From assembly GCA_030550275.1 (NCBI GenBank), contig JAUQPR010000001.1:241766-282892 (forward strand): a DNA stretch of 41,127 nucleotides. The letters run 5' to 3'. Of this stretch, positions 32,675 to 40,919 are shown in pieces. The translations under genes were made by a program, and so were the position numbers. Each line of letters opens with the position of its first letter. The stretch's first letter is position 1. Below the pieces are notes generated by a model. That model made no database searches. It was not told where the DNA came from and saw only the letters and a program-made list of their open reading frames with translations. The stretch is from Bacteroidota bacterium. GTDB taxonomy: Bacteria > Bacteroidota > Ignavibacteria > Kapaibacteriales > HRBIN21.

Positions 32675-34003
32675 ATGCGGAATGAGCTCCAGCTCTACCG
32701 CGTAGGGCTGCTCCTGACGCCGATCTTGCAGCGGGAGGTGCGCTGCCTCTCCCCGGCGGTCATCGGCATCGACGGGGAGGGGAGGTTCTGCTTCGTCGGC
32801 TCCGATGCCGAAGCCCGCCAGCGGTTCGGTGATTTCACGGCAACGGATTTCGGTCCGCACAGCATTGCCCTGCCGGGGCTGGTGGATGTGCACACGCACC
32901 TGGCGCAGTACCAGGCACTCGCGCTGGAGCGGGGGAAGCTCCTGCAGTGGCTGCAGGAGCTCATTCTGCCACTGGAGCAGCGCTACGCCGATGCAAGCTT
33001 TGCCGAACGGCAGGCGGAGCTCTTCTTCCGCAGTGTGCTTGCCTGCGGTACGACCACAGCGGTCGTCTTCGGACCTCCCTTTGCCGAGGCGACTGACCGC
33101 GCCTTTGCAGCCGCCGCGCGTGCGGGGCTTCGCGTGCTCATGGGGCAGACGCTCATGGACCAAGCCGTCCCGGAGGTGCTGCGCCGGACTCCGCAGCAGG
33201 CGCTGCTGGAGATGGAGCAGGTTGCCTCCCGCTGGCACGGGCACGATGGTGGACGGCTCCTGTACGTCATCTCCCCGCGCTTTGCCGGAAGCTGTTCGGA
33301 GCATCTGCTGCGGGCATGCGCCGAATTTGCCCGCCACCATGGGCTGCGGCTTCAGACCCACCTTGCCGAAACCCCAGAGGAGCTGCAGCACGTCTCCGCG
33401 CTCTTCCCCGACGCTCCAGACTACACCGCCATCTACGAGCGTGCCGGACTGCTCGGCGAGCGCACCATCCTGGCGCACTGCATCTACCTTTCGGATTCCG
33501 AACGCGCACGGCTACGCAGCGCCGGATGTGCCATCGCGCACTGCCCGCGCTCGAACCGCTTCCTGCGCAGCGGGATTATGCCGCTGTACCGCTACCTCGG
33601 CGAGGGCTTCCGCATTGGGCTGGGGACCGATGTTGCTGCCGGATACTCCCCCTCGGTGCTGGAGGAGGCGCGCGAAGCCCGCGAGATGGCAAAGGTGCGC
33701 TCGCTCTATGTGCCCGAGGAAGCCACCGCTGTGCTCTCGCCCGAAGAGGCGCTCTGGCTTGCCACGCTCGGCGGTGCTGCCGCCATAGGACTTGAGCAGC
33801 GCATCGGCAGCATCGAGGTGGGCAAGGATGCCGATCTGCTCGTGCTGGACTCCCGCGCTCTCCTGCCTGCGGAGCCGCTGCACACCGATTGCCGGAGCTG
33901 GCTCTTGCGCATCCTCTACACGGGGTCGCCAGAGGCGATCCGCGCCGTTGCCGTGCGCGGGCGATTTGTGTTTCAGCGCAACTCCTCTACCGGCGCCTCG
34001 TAG
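32675..34003 (+). CDS. guaD: Guanine deaminase-like amidohydrolase
   Basis: The 442-residue product has the amidohydrolase metal-binding site: HTH in PGLVDVHTHLAQY, His in QTHLAE, His in LAHCIYL, and Asp in GLGTDVAAGYSPSVL. The specific blocks LLQWLQELILPLEQRYAD, ISPRFAGSCS and AHCPRSNRFLRSG match guanine deaminases, which convert guanine to xanthine for purine salvage or breakdown. A related aminohydrolase (chlorohydrolase/SsnA-like) cannot be fully excluded. Its 3' end overlaps the convergent acetyltransferase-like gene by 31 bases, so the two transcripts are antisense there. Confidence 0.88.
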   Translation: MRNELQLYRVGLLLTPILQREVRCLSPAVIGIDGEGRFCFVGSDAEARQRFGDFTATDFGPHSIALPGLVDVHTHLAQYQALALERGKLLQWLQELILPLEQRYADASFAERQAELFFRSVLACGTTTAVVFGPPFAEATDRAFAAAARAGLRVLMGQTLMDQAVPEVLRRTPQQALLEMEQVASRWHGHDGGRLLYVISPRFAGSCSEHLLRACAEFARHHGLRLQTHLAETPEELQHVSALFPDAPDYTAIYERAGLLGERTILAHCIYLSDSERARLRSAGCAIAHCPRSNRFLRSGIMPLYRYLGEGFRIGLGTDVAAGYSPSVLEEAREAREMAKVRSLYVPEEATAVLSPEEALWLATLGGAAAIGLEQRIGSIEVGKDADLLVLDSRALLPAEPLHTDCRSWLLRILYTGSPEAIRAVAVRGRFVFQRNSSTGAS

Positions 34004-35118
34004 ATGCGGTAGCGCTTGTACGGACGTGCGTTGAGCAGCTTCTCCAGCGGATTGCGCATTGCCCAGTTATCTTCGAGCACCCAGCCGGCTTCGGCGCGGC
34101 GGATTCCGCGCTGCAAGCCTCGGCGCGCCAGCTCGTAGTACAGCACCGCGTCAGCTCCCAGGTGCTGGTGCTCGGGGAGGATCCCCAGAATCAGGATGCG
34201 CATCGCGTCAATGGAGCGCCGCCGCGTGAGTAGGTACCACAGCGCCGGCAGCAGCCGCCCGGAGCGGTTGTACCAGAGCACCTGGTTGATGTCCGGCAGC
34301 GCCAGGGCAAAGCCGATTGGGGCATCGCCTCGGTAGGCGAAGATTGCCAGCTCGGGATCGGCAATCTGGCGCAGACTCTTGACCAGCGCGTCCATTTCGG
34401 CATCGGTGAGCCGGACAAAGCCCCAGTTGGGCTGCCAGGCGCGGTTGTAGATCTCCTTGATGTGCTCGACATCCTGCCGAAAGAGCTGCCGATTGCGGAA
34501 GTCCATGGCTCTGACCCAGATGCCATAGCGCTGCCGCACCAGCTCCTGTCCTCGGCGGAGCCGGTCGGTGAGCGCCTGGCTGGTGAGCTCGTAGGCGAGC
34601 AGGTCCTTTGCCTTGCACAGCCCCACCGCCTCCAGCAGCTCTGCGTAGTAGGGCGGATTATAGGGCATCAGAATCGCCGGCGGGTACTCAAAGCCCTCCA
34701 CAAGGAGCCCGCATTCGTCGTTCATGGAGGGGTTGACCGGTCCCCGCAGACGCGTGCGCCCGTATTGCGCTATCCATTCAGCTGCAGCGTGCAGTAGCAT
34801 GCGCGCGACGGCTTCATCGGGAACGCTTTCGAAGAAGCCGAAGAAGCCGACCTGGTCGCCGTGAATCTGGTTGTGCAGCTCGTTGAGGATTGCAGCAATT
34901 CGCCCGACCGCTTCTCCATCGCGTTCGGCAACGAAGAGCTGCATCCGCGCGTGGGCAAAGAAGGGATTGCGCTTGGGATTGAGCAGCTTCTCGGCTTCGA
35001 CCCGCAGTGGCGGGACCCACAGGGGGAAGTCACGGTAGAACCTCCACTGCAGGCGCACGAAGAAGCGGCGATGTGCCGCCGAATCGGGCTCCAGGCGTCG
35101 CAGGCGCAATTGGCTCAT
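33973..35118 (-). CDS. GNAT-like N-acetyltransferase family protein
   Basis: This encodes 381 residues. It belongs to a widespread conserved family often annotated as hypothetical or GNAT-like: FYRDFPLWVPPLRVEAEKLLNPKRNPFF at the N-terminus, GRIAAILN, FFGFFESVPDEAVA, LRGPVNPSMNDECGLLVEGF, PYNPPYY and LILGILPEHQHLGAD. The second half (LAIFAYRGDAPIGFALALPDIN) is the acetyl-CoA-binding-like core. The substrate is unknown. I used the ATG at 35118, 14 bases after the upstream stop and right behind GGGAG; in-frame codons further upstream lie in the GWxTD gene. It is the last gene of the ispF operon and converges on guaD. Confidence 0.75.
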   Translation of the reverse strand: MSQLRLRRLEPDSAAHRRFFVRLQWRFYRDFPLWVPPLRVEAEKLLNPKRNPFFAHARMQLFVAERDGEAVGRIAAILNELHNQIHGDQVGFFGFFESVPDEAVARMLLHAAAEWIAQYGRTRLRGPVNPSMNDECGLLVEGFEYPPAILMPYNPPYYAELLEAVGLCKAKDLLAYELTSQALTDRLRRGQELVRQRYGIWVRAMDFRNRQLFRQDVEHIKEIYNRAWQPNWGFVRLTDAEMDALVKSLRQIADPELAIFAYRGDAPIGFALALPDINQVLWYNRSGRLLPALWYLLTRRRSIDAMRILILGILPEHQHLGADAVLYYELARRGLQRGIRRAEAGWVLEDNWAMRNPLEKLLNARPYKRYRIYEAPVEELR

Positions 35119-35132
35119 CTCCCGTGCTGAGG

Positions 35133-36449
35133 CTACTGGGACAGGTTCTCCACTGCTTGGAGTCTCCAGCGCCCATCGGCGGCGAGCTCGAATACGAAGC
35201 GGCGCTGGAGCCGGTCGTAGGTCCACACCTCGCGCGGGGCGGAGGCAACCGGGAGCTCGCGTTCGGTGCGCGTGGGGGGACCGTAGAGAATGTAGACCTT
35301 GCCGCGATCGGTGAGCGCTCCATCGGGCTCGTTGACCGACTGGAAGGCGAAGTAGGCGTGGTCAACGCGGCGGAAGTAGACCGTCATCGCTTCGTTGTAG
35401 GCGGTCTGCGGCGTGGGATCGCGCCGCTTCCAATAGCGCCAGAGCCGCTGCCAGCGTTCGGCTTCCGGAGTGCGCTGGAGGGCTTCCTGCTCCTGGTCGG
35501 TGAGCAGGTACTGCATCACGCGCACGGCGTAGCCGAATCGGCGCAGCGAAACCGGCATATCGTGCCAACGAACGCGGAAGCGCCAGCGCAGGGTATCCGA
35601 GCCCGCCCCCTCGGAGAAGAGCTGGAGCTCGTAGACCCCCGGTACCAGCATTGCTGCCGGCAGCCAACACTCTGCCCAGCCCTCGAGCGTATCCGGCACG
35701 GGGCGGAGCACGATCCCCTCGGCATCGCTTTCGACCTCCAGCCGCATGGGATCAAGCCGGCGGAGCTGCCCGGAGAGCTCCTCGACGCTATCCCAGAAGC
35801 GCTCCTCCGGCAGGCGGAGCTGGATGCAGCGGTAGTTCCAGCGCTCGTGCACACGCAAGCGCGGGGACCACAAGAGTATTCGGGCGGCGGTTGCACCGAA
35901 GGGCAATGCACCACCGAGCACAAACGGGCGAATCTGCTCCTGCAGCGGAGCCGCCACCAGCGGCGAGCTCCACTGGGGCTGCCCCCGCGCATCGCTCAGT
36001 TCCAGCTCCTGCGCGCGCAGCTCCTGCTGCTGCAACAGCAGCCGCAATCGGGCTCGCACAGTTCCCCACGGCACCCGACCGTGAAGTGCCCGCAGCAGCG
36101 TGGAATCCCTGGACTGGGTGAGCTCGTAGTTCGCCGTCCAAACCGTGTCGCGGTACTCCAGACGGCGCCGCACAACGCCGATGCTGTCCACGAACTCCAC
36201 GTTGACATGCACCACGGCGCGGAAGCGGTCGCCATCGCGCTCGAACAGCAGCGTCGAATACGGCAGGCGCAGCAGTACACCCGCCCAGAGCGAATCGCCC
36301 TGGGGCAGCGCGTACGCCTCTGCAAACCAGCCCTCACCGAACTGCCCCAGGAAGATGCGTCCGGGGAAGTCTGCCATCCCGCGCGGCTGCGCCCACGCAG
36401 CCACCGCGCTCAGCACGGCTACAACGGCTCTTCGGAGACCCTTCCCCAT
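35133..36449 (-). CDS. GWxTD-domain secreted protein
   Basis: This encodes 438 residues with a signal peptide (LRRAVVAVLSAVAAWAQ), which decides the ATG at 36449. The C-terminal 130 residues match the GWxTD domain: YWKRRDPTPQTAYNEAM, YFRRVDHAYFAF, then DGALTDRGKVYILYGPP and EVWTYDR. The name-giving Trp is Ala here (GALTD), but the TDRGxxYIxYGPP and YNE parts are intact. GWxTD proteins are found in Acidobacteria, Bacteroidota-Chlorobiota and relatives; their function is unknown. The N-terminal part is beta-rich. It overlaps ruvX by 31 bases. Confidence 0.88.
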   Translation of the reverse strand: MGKGLRRAVVAVLSAVAAWAQPRGMADFPGRIFLGQFGEGWFAEAYALPQGDSLWAGVLLRLPYSTLLFERDGDRFRAVVHVNVEFVDSIGVVRRRLEYRDTVWTANYELTQSRDSTLLRALHGRVPWGTVRARLRLLLQQQELRAQELELSDARGQPQWSSPLVAAPLQEQIRPFVLGGALPFGATAARILLWSPRLRVHERWNYRCIQLRLPEERFWDSVEELSGQLRRLDPMRLEVESDAEGIVLRPVPDTLEGWAECWLPAAMLVPGVYELQLFSEGAGSDTLRWRFRVRWHDMPVSLRRFGYAVRVMQYLLTDQEQEALQRTPEAERWQRLWRYWKRRDPTPQTAYNEAMTVYFRRVDHAYFAFQSVNEPDGALTDRGKVYILYGPPTRTERELPVASAPREVWTYDRLQRRFVFELAADGRWRLQAVENLSQ

Positions 36450-36895
36450 GTGTGCAACTCCTGCAGAAAGCTCCACAGAATCACTGCGGCTGCCATGCGG
36501 TCGGCTTGCCCACGCTGCTCGCGCTTCTTGCGCGGGATGCCCAACTGGCGCATCGTCTCGTGTGCCTGCCGCGTGGAGCCGGTCTCATCGTAGACAAAGA
36601 CGGGCAAGGGGAAGCGTTGCCGCAACTGCGCCACAAACTGCCGCAGCGCGGCGATCACCGGTGCCGTGCGCGGAGAATCGCTCCCTGCAGGCATCCCCAC
36701 GAGGATGAGCTCGGCGCGTTCGGCAGTGAGGATCGCCTGCAAGCGCTCCCAGAAATCGGCCTGCCGGTACTGGAGCACCCCACCGGGGGTCACGCTCAGG
36801 TGCAGCTCATCGCAGACCGCCCATCCAATCCGGCGCAGCCCGAAATCCAGCGCCACAATGCGCTTGCCCTGCAGCTCCTCACGCCGTATCTCCAT
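36419..36895 (-). CDS. ruvX: Putative pre-16S rRNA nuclease / Holliday junction resolvase (YqgF)
   Basis: This encodes 158 residues, the YqgF/RuvX size. The RNase H-like fold has Asp in ALDFGLRRIGWAV, followed by VTPGGVLQYR, LILVGMPAGSDS, and the C-terminal DETGSTRQAHETM and QADRMAAAVILWSFL. The enzyme acts in 16S rRNA 5'-end maturation (family knowledge). In family members the first strand usually reads GxDxGxxRIG; here it is ALDFGLRRIG, with the Asp preserved. The ATG at 36895 lies inside the kinase gene (17-base overlap) and gives the standard N-terminus; longer frames are not family-like. Confidence 0.9.
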   Translation of the reverse strand: MEIRREELQGKRIVALDFGLRRIGWAVCDELHLSVTPGGVLQYRQADFWERLQAILTAERAELILVGMPAGSDSPRTAPVIAALRQFVAQLRQRFPLPVFVYDETGSTRQAHETMRQLGIPRKKREQRGQADRMAAAVILWSFLQELHTWGRVSEEPL

Positions 36896-39032
36896 TGCGC
36901 ACTCGGTTGAGCAAAACCTTGGGGAAGCGGAAGCGCACGAGCGTCCCCTGTCCATTCTGCCCGCGCTCGAACTCCAGCCGTCCGCCGTGCTCGCCTTCGA
37001 CCACCCAGCGCATGATGCGCATGCCCATCCCCTCGCGCAACCTCTGCGGGAGCCCAGGTCCGCTATCCTCCACCTCCACGACCACCTCTCGATGCCGTCG
37101 GTATGCGCGCAGCACGACCTGCCGGCGCTCACTCTGGCGTACCGCTTTGAGCGCATTCCAGAGCGCGTTCTCCAGTGCGCGCTTGAGCAGCTCCCGGTTC
37201 GCCCATAGCTGCACCGGCATACAGCGCTGCACCACCTCTACATCCTCCAGCCCCTGGCACTCCTCCGCGCAGAGCTCCGCGATGAGCTCATCGAGCCGAA
37301 CCTGCTCCCTGGGCGAATTCGCCTGCGCCGAATCCGGATGCAACCGCTCCAGCGTGCGCAAGTTCCTCTGCAGTTGCCGCAGCACCTGCCGCTCCGAGCC
37401 CTCCGGCAGCAGCGCCAGCTTGTTGCTGACATCGTGCGCCAGCCCCTTCCAGTAGAAGCCCATGCGCTCCTGGACCGCCTGCGCAACCTCCAGGATGATG
37501 CAGATGGTCCCGCGCACGCCCCATCGCCGCACGGGGAGGGCGTAGCCGAGGTACTCACGTCGCTGCCCATCACGGGTGCTCTCCCACAGCCAGCAGTGGG
37601 GATGGGCGCTCTGCCGCGCGCGTTCGAGCCTGTGGAGGAAGGAGGAGGGCAATCCCGACTGCTCGCGCAGCATTGCCCGCAGCTCAAGGGCAAAGGGGAA
37701 CCCCTCCGAGCATCCTCGGACCCGACCATCGGCTCCCACCCACAGCCACGGCAACTGCTTCGGCAGCAGGCGCCGGAGCTGCATCCGAGGGTGCAGCCAC
37801 ATCCACCCCAGCAGCACCACCGCCCCCACGACCACCGCCCACCCGAGGTGTCCCCACAGCCACTGCACCGCTGCGTGCACCCACCACAGGGGCTGTGCCC
37901 GGCGGTGGAGCAGCAGCACTCCGCCGGGGAGCTTCCAAAGCATCCCGCCGAGGAGCCTCATGGGGATTGCCTCCTGGAGGGCTTCCGGAGCGGGCACCAC
38001 TACGCTGCTTGCCCAGGCGCGGAGGCGTTCGCCCTGCCCCACGATGATTGCCCCGGGGAAGCGCACCACCCACTCCGTACCGAGGCTCTCCAACCATTGC
38101 GGTTCGCCGTAGAGCGGCGAAAAGACCGCCACAGTGCGCGTCCTCTCCTGGGCATCCCGGCGGCGCAGTTCGTAGCCCTGCCGACCACGTTCGAGCCAGT
38201 ACCACACTCGCCCTCCCGGCTCCCACAGCAGAGCACTCCAGCGCACCGGTGCGAGCATGGTGTGCTCCTCCGGCGCCTGTCCAGGTTCGGACAGCTGCCA
38301 CCAGGTCCCCGTGTTCGTTTCAATCGCCACCGCTGCGCCGCGTCCGGGAATCCCATAGAGCCGCACCCGCTCCTTGCCGCTGTAGGGGAACTCAGCGGAT
38401 GCCGAGAACTCCCGAACGGGCACCAGACCCTCAGCGGTGAGCATCCGTATCCCGAGCCAATCCCCATCGGCTTCAGCCCACCACAGCGCCACTGCCGGCT
38501 CGTACCGGAGGGCAACCACTCCACGGCGCCGCTCCAGATGCCCATCGCGCACGAACAGCAGCTCCCCCGCGCTTGCACGGCGGTAGATGCTCCAGCCATA
38601 GAGCTGCCCCAGGTACTGCGCTCCCTCCATCTCTGCAGGGTTCGCCTCGAAGCGGAGTGGCTCGGAACGGAAGGGGTTCCCCACCGAATCCAGCCACACT
38701 CGCCTCCAGCCTACACCATCGTAGTGCAGCAGCCGAGCGCCTCCGGAGTCAGCAAGCCATTGCCCCTCCCACACCGTATCCCGAAGCTGGGTGGGCTGCT
38801 GCCCCTCAAGGCGATAGAGCCGCACCAGAGTCTGCCGCCGCATGCCGCTCCAGCGCGGCTGTAGGAGCAGCACCCCTGAGGGCGTGCTGACGGCATCTCC
38901 GGCGATGTAGCCCTCCTCAGCGGGAGCCAGCGACTCCGGCACCGCAGGCTCCTCTCCCGGGGCGATGACCCCGGAGCGAGCGCACCCGTACCAGAGTAGG
39001 CACAGCAGCACTATCGGGGCTGGAGCTCGCAT
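36879..39032 (-). CDS. Sensor histidine kinase with large extracytoplasmic domain
   Basis: This encodes 717 residues. It has an N-terminal signal/anchor (APIVLLCLLWYGC) with a lipobox-like Cys17, weak because position -3 is Trp. A sensor region of about 370 residues, rich in Trp and Gly with beta-propeller-like repeats, precedes one membrane helix (about 389-411, GWAVVVGAVVLLGWMW). A PAS-like region, an H-box (LAHDVSNKLALL, His533), an N-box (ENALWNALKAV) and ATP-binding G-boxes (VEDSGPGLP; GMGMRIM) follow. No response regulator is in the window, so the partner is unknown. A lipid anchor plus a membrane helix in one chain would be unusual. It overlaps ispF by 22 bases and ruvX by 17. Confidence 0.85.
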   Translation of the reverse strand: MRAPAPIVLLCLLWYGCARSGVIAPGEEPAVPESLAPAEEGYIAGDAVSTPSGVLLLQPRWSGMRRQTLVRLYRLEGQQPTQLRDTVWEGQWLADSGGARLLHYDGVGWRRVWLDSVGNPFRSEPLRFEANPAEMEGAQYLGQLYGWSIYRRASAGELLFVRDGHLERRRGVVALRYEPAVALWWAEADGDWLGIRMLTAEGLVPVREFSASAEFPYSGKERVRLYGIPGRGAAVAIETNTGTWWQLSEPGQAPEEHTMLAPVRWSALLWEPGGRVWYWLERGRQGYELRRRDAQERTRTVAVFSPLYGEPQWLESLGTEWVVRFPGAIIVGQGERLRAWASSVVVPAPEALQEAIPMRLLGGMLWKLPGGVLLLHRRAQPLWWVHAAVQWLWGHLGWAVVVGAVVLLGWMWLHPRMQLRRLLPKQLPWLWVGADGRVRGCSEGFPFALELRAMLREQSGLPSSFLHRLERARQSAHPHCWLWESTRDGQRREYLGYALPVRRWGVRGTICIILEVAQAVQERMGFYWKGLAHDVSNKLALLPEGSERQVLRQLQRNLRTLERLHPDSAQANSPREQVRLDELIAELCAEECQGLEDVEVVQRCMPVQLWANRELLKRALENALWNALKAVRQSERRQVVLRAYRRHREVVVEVEDSGPGLPQRLREGMGMRIMRWVVEGEHGGRLEFERGQNGQGTLVRFRFPKVLLNRVRNGDTA

Positions 39033-39481
39033 ACGCAGAACGCCTGGATTCCCTCCTCACGCCCGACAAATCCCAACCGCTCCGGCGTCGTCGCCTTCAC
39101 CGAGACCCGCTCTGGCGGAATCCCGCACAGTTGCGCCACCGAGCGGCGAATCGCCTCCTTGTACGGCTGCAGGCGCGGGCGCTGGAGCACAACCGTTGCA
39201 TCCACGTTCACGATGCGGTAACCGCGCTCCTGCACCATCGCCACAACGCGCTCGACCAATCTGCCGCTGGCAATACCGCGGTAGGCGGGGTCCGTATCGG
39301 GAAAGTGCTCCCCAATATCCCCCAACCCCAGCGCTCCCAGGAGTGCATCGCAGAGGGCATGCAGCAGCACATCCCCATCGCTGTGCGCGATGGTGCCCTT
39401 CTCGGAGGCGATCTCCACCCCACCGAGCACCAGGCGCTCACCTTCGGCAAGACGATGGACGTCGTAGCCAAAGCCCACCAT
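39011..39481 (-). CDS. ispF: 2-C-methyl-D-erythritol 2,4-cyclodiphosphate synthase
   Basis: The 156-residue enzyme of the MEP isoprenoid pathway makes the cyclic diphosphate with release of CMP. The zinc ligands are Asp7, His9 (GYDVHRL) and His41 (HSDGDVLLHALCDALLGA). DIGEHFPDTDPAYRG, NVDATVVLQRP and VSVKATTPERLGFVGREEG are further blocks. The length is normal. AAGGAG precedes the ATG at 39481, which gives the standard start. It is the first gene of the minus-strand five-gene run and overlaps the kinase gene by 22 bases. Confidence 0.96.
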   Translation of the reverse strand: MVGFGYDVHRLAEGERLVLGGVEIASEKGTIAHSDGDVLLHALCDALLGALGLGDIGEHFPDTDPAYRGIASGRLVERVVAMVQERGYRIVNVDATVVLQRPRLQPYKEAIRRSVAQLCGIPPERVSVKATTPERLGFVGREEGIQAFCVCELQPR

Positions 39482-39508
39482 TGCAGCTCCTTCGGTCGCA
39501 CGGCAGCA

Positions 39509-39516
39509 CCAAACTA
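39509..39516 (-). promoter_or_regulatory. Possible -7 box for the ispF operon
   Basis: On the minus strand TAGTTTGG matches TAnnTTTG with one mismatch, 27 bases upstream of the ispF ATG. The spacing to the nearest TTG is 14, too short, so support is weak. Confidence 0.25.
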
Positions 39517-39663
39517 CCACTTTTGCAGCACAATCCGTCCCGGCTGCGGGAGCGTATCGTGCAGTGTCGGAGTGCAAACGCTCCGAAACCGCGCACAGCG
39601 GCAGCAGGAAAGGCAGTTCGAGCGCCCTGTACCCCACTGCCCCAGGTCCAGACCCGGGGGCTC
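39517..39663. other. Divergent intergenic region between ispF and the metzincin gene
   Basis: The roughly 240 bases between the two start codons (39482-39723) hold no gene I can support. Apart from the weak ispF box and the good plus-strand promoter at 39664, this central part has a few short inverted repeats but nothing distinctive. Confidence 0.45.
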
Positions 39664-39694
39664 TTGCACGTGGAGGGGAATTTGTGTATTTTTG
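39664..39694 (+). promoter_or_regulatory. Bacteroidota-type promoter of the metzincin gene
   Basis: TTG at 39664-39666, a 20-base spacer, then TATTTTTG at 39687-39694 match the TTG / TAnnTTTG arrangement. It lies 29 bases upstream of the ATG at 39724, with AGGGGG as the ribosome site (about 39713-39718). Confidence 0.7.
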
Positions 39695-39723
39695 TAGTGA
39701 GCCTTAACCAACAGGGGGTCGCC

Positions 39724-40892
39724 ATGCGGAGATTGCTTTACCTTCTAGGGCTACTTATCGCGGGGGGGGGGCGGTAGCACAAACACCTGATTCCTGCTAC
39801 GTCAATTGCCGCCCCGGTGCCCGATGCCAGGGAAATTGGAAAGCCTACATAAGTGGGCGAGGCTGCGTTCCTGTGGACTCAATCCGACCTGTCTCCGGTC
39901 GCCCTACCCCTCCATTACCACTGTGTCTGAAGTACGACTCGGCGTATTATCCTCCTTTTCCTGAGATACGCAAACGGGTACAGTTGCGGGATCCGGTCAC
40001 CAGAGAAGTCAGAGACACTGTCTTGCTCGTGTTCTCCATTGACAGTCTGGGACAGGACCTGTGTTGTGCCCAACGCTCGTGGGCATGCATCTGCGGAGTA
40101 CAGGATAACCCCTGTGTCTGTACGATAAAGGTGAGGTTCGTGCGGGATTCGCTTCGATTTAGCGAATATCCACCTGATATCGAGTGGTACAATTTTTTCC
40201 GACCACGAAGATTCGATCGAACAGACACCTCGAAATGGACCTTTTATACAGCCGCTACGACGGGATACTCGCCTTTCAGAAATGGTGAGTGTGATACGGG
40301 GTTAGCCCTTATATACCTCAACGCACGCTCGGACTGGATGACCCGGTCGTTGGACTGGAGGTCTCAAGATGACTCGATCAATCGCTTCTTTGTCAATCGC
40401 GCATTCCTTGGGAATGTCAACCTCATCAATGCCGACAGCTTTAGATTTGGAGCGTACGACTTGTGCCTTATCTTAGCCCATGAGCTGGGGCACCTTTATG
40501 GGATGGACCATCATGAGCAGTGTGACTCTTCATACAAGGGGGTGATGCTGGGGCAGACATATCGCAGTGAGGGTTTTCTGGAGCAGGACCGTTGCATCTT
40601 TGCCAAACTTTACTGTCCTGATCTGGTGGGTGTGCAGGAGGTGCGGAGGCAGGAGGCTGCTCCTCAGCCCTCCAACTTCGTGTGCATGCCTGTGCCCGAA
40701 GGCGGGGCACGCATCGGGGTGCGTGTGTACAATCTCTACGGCACACTGGTGTTGCAGCTGCCCGAAGAATACCACCCCGGTGGGCAGTGGTGCCGGGAGC
40801 TGCCTACCGAGCAGTTGGCAACCGGGGTCTACCTGTGCGTGGTCTCGGTGGAACGCCGGCAGTATCGGCAACGTGTGCTTGTCATTCGATAA
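39724..40892 (+). CDS. Secreted metzincin-type metallopeptidase with T9SS domain, out of frame at a G10 tract
   Basis: ATG at 39724 (ribosome site AGGGGG) begins a signal peptide (RRLLYLLGLLIAGG). The frame then meets ten G (39762-39771) and stops at TAG 39775-39777, after 17 codons. One extra G (or two fewer) joins it to a long frame: AVAQTPDSCYVNCRP onward to 40892, about 389 residues in all, with AVAQ an ideal cleavage site. That body has a Cys-rich N-terminal half, the zinc motif HELGHLYGMDH (40479-40511) with a following Met (GVML) as in metzincins, and a C-terminal T9SS type-A domain (RVYNLYGTLVLQL, ATGVYLCVVS, ending VLVIR). The body (to about 40610) is AT-richer than its sorting domain. 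Phase variation or a sequencing indel could each explain the break. Confidence 0.85.
39762..39771. repeat. Poly-G tract (G10) in the metzincin signal-peptide coding region
   Basis: Ten consecutive G residues, the only homopolymer of such length I saw in the window. The in-frame length would be 11 or 8. Poly-G tracts in signal-sequence or 5' coding regions are typical slippage sites for on/off phase variation of surface and secreted proteins, and also a common site for indel error. Confidence 0.95.
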
Positions 40893-40919
40893 GATGTCTC
40901 TCAAGCCTTGGAGGAAGCC

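Noticed and set aside
30515-33478. Minus-strand open frame of 987 codons across the envelope operon and guaD
   Set aside because: It spans four clearly coding plus-strand genes and shows no family features.
39873-40892. GTG at 39873 as the real start of the metzincin
   Set aside because: It would drop the signal peptide and the first Cys-rich segment, and it has no ribosome site or promoter, whereas an excellent promoter, ribosome site and signal peptide exist at 39664-39761 one frame away.
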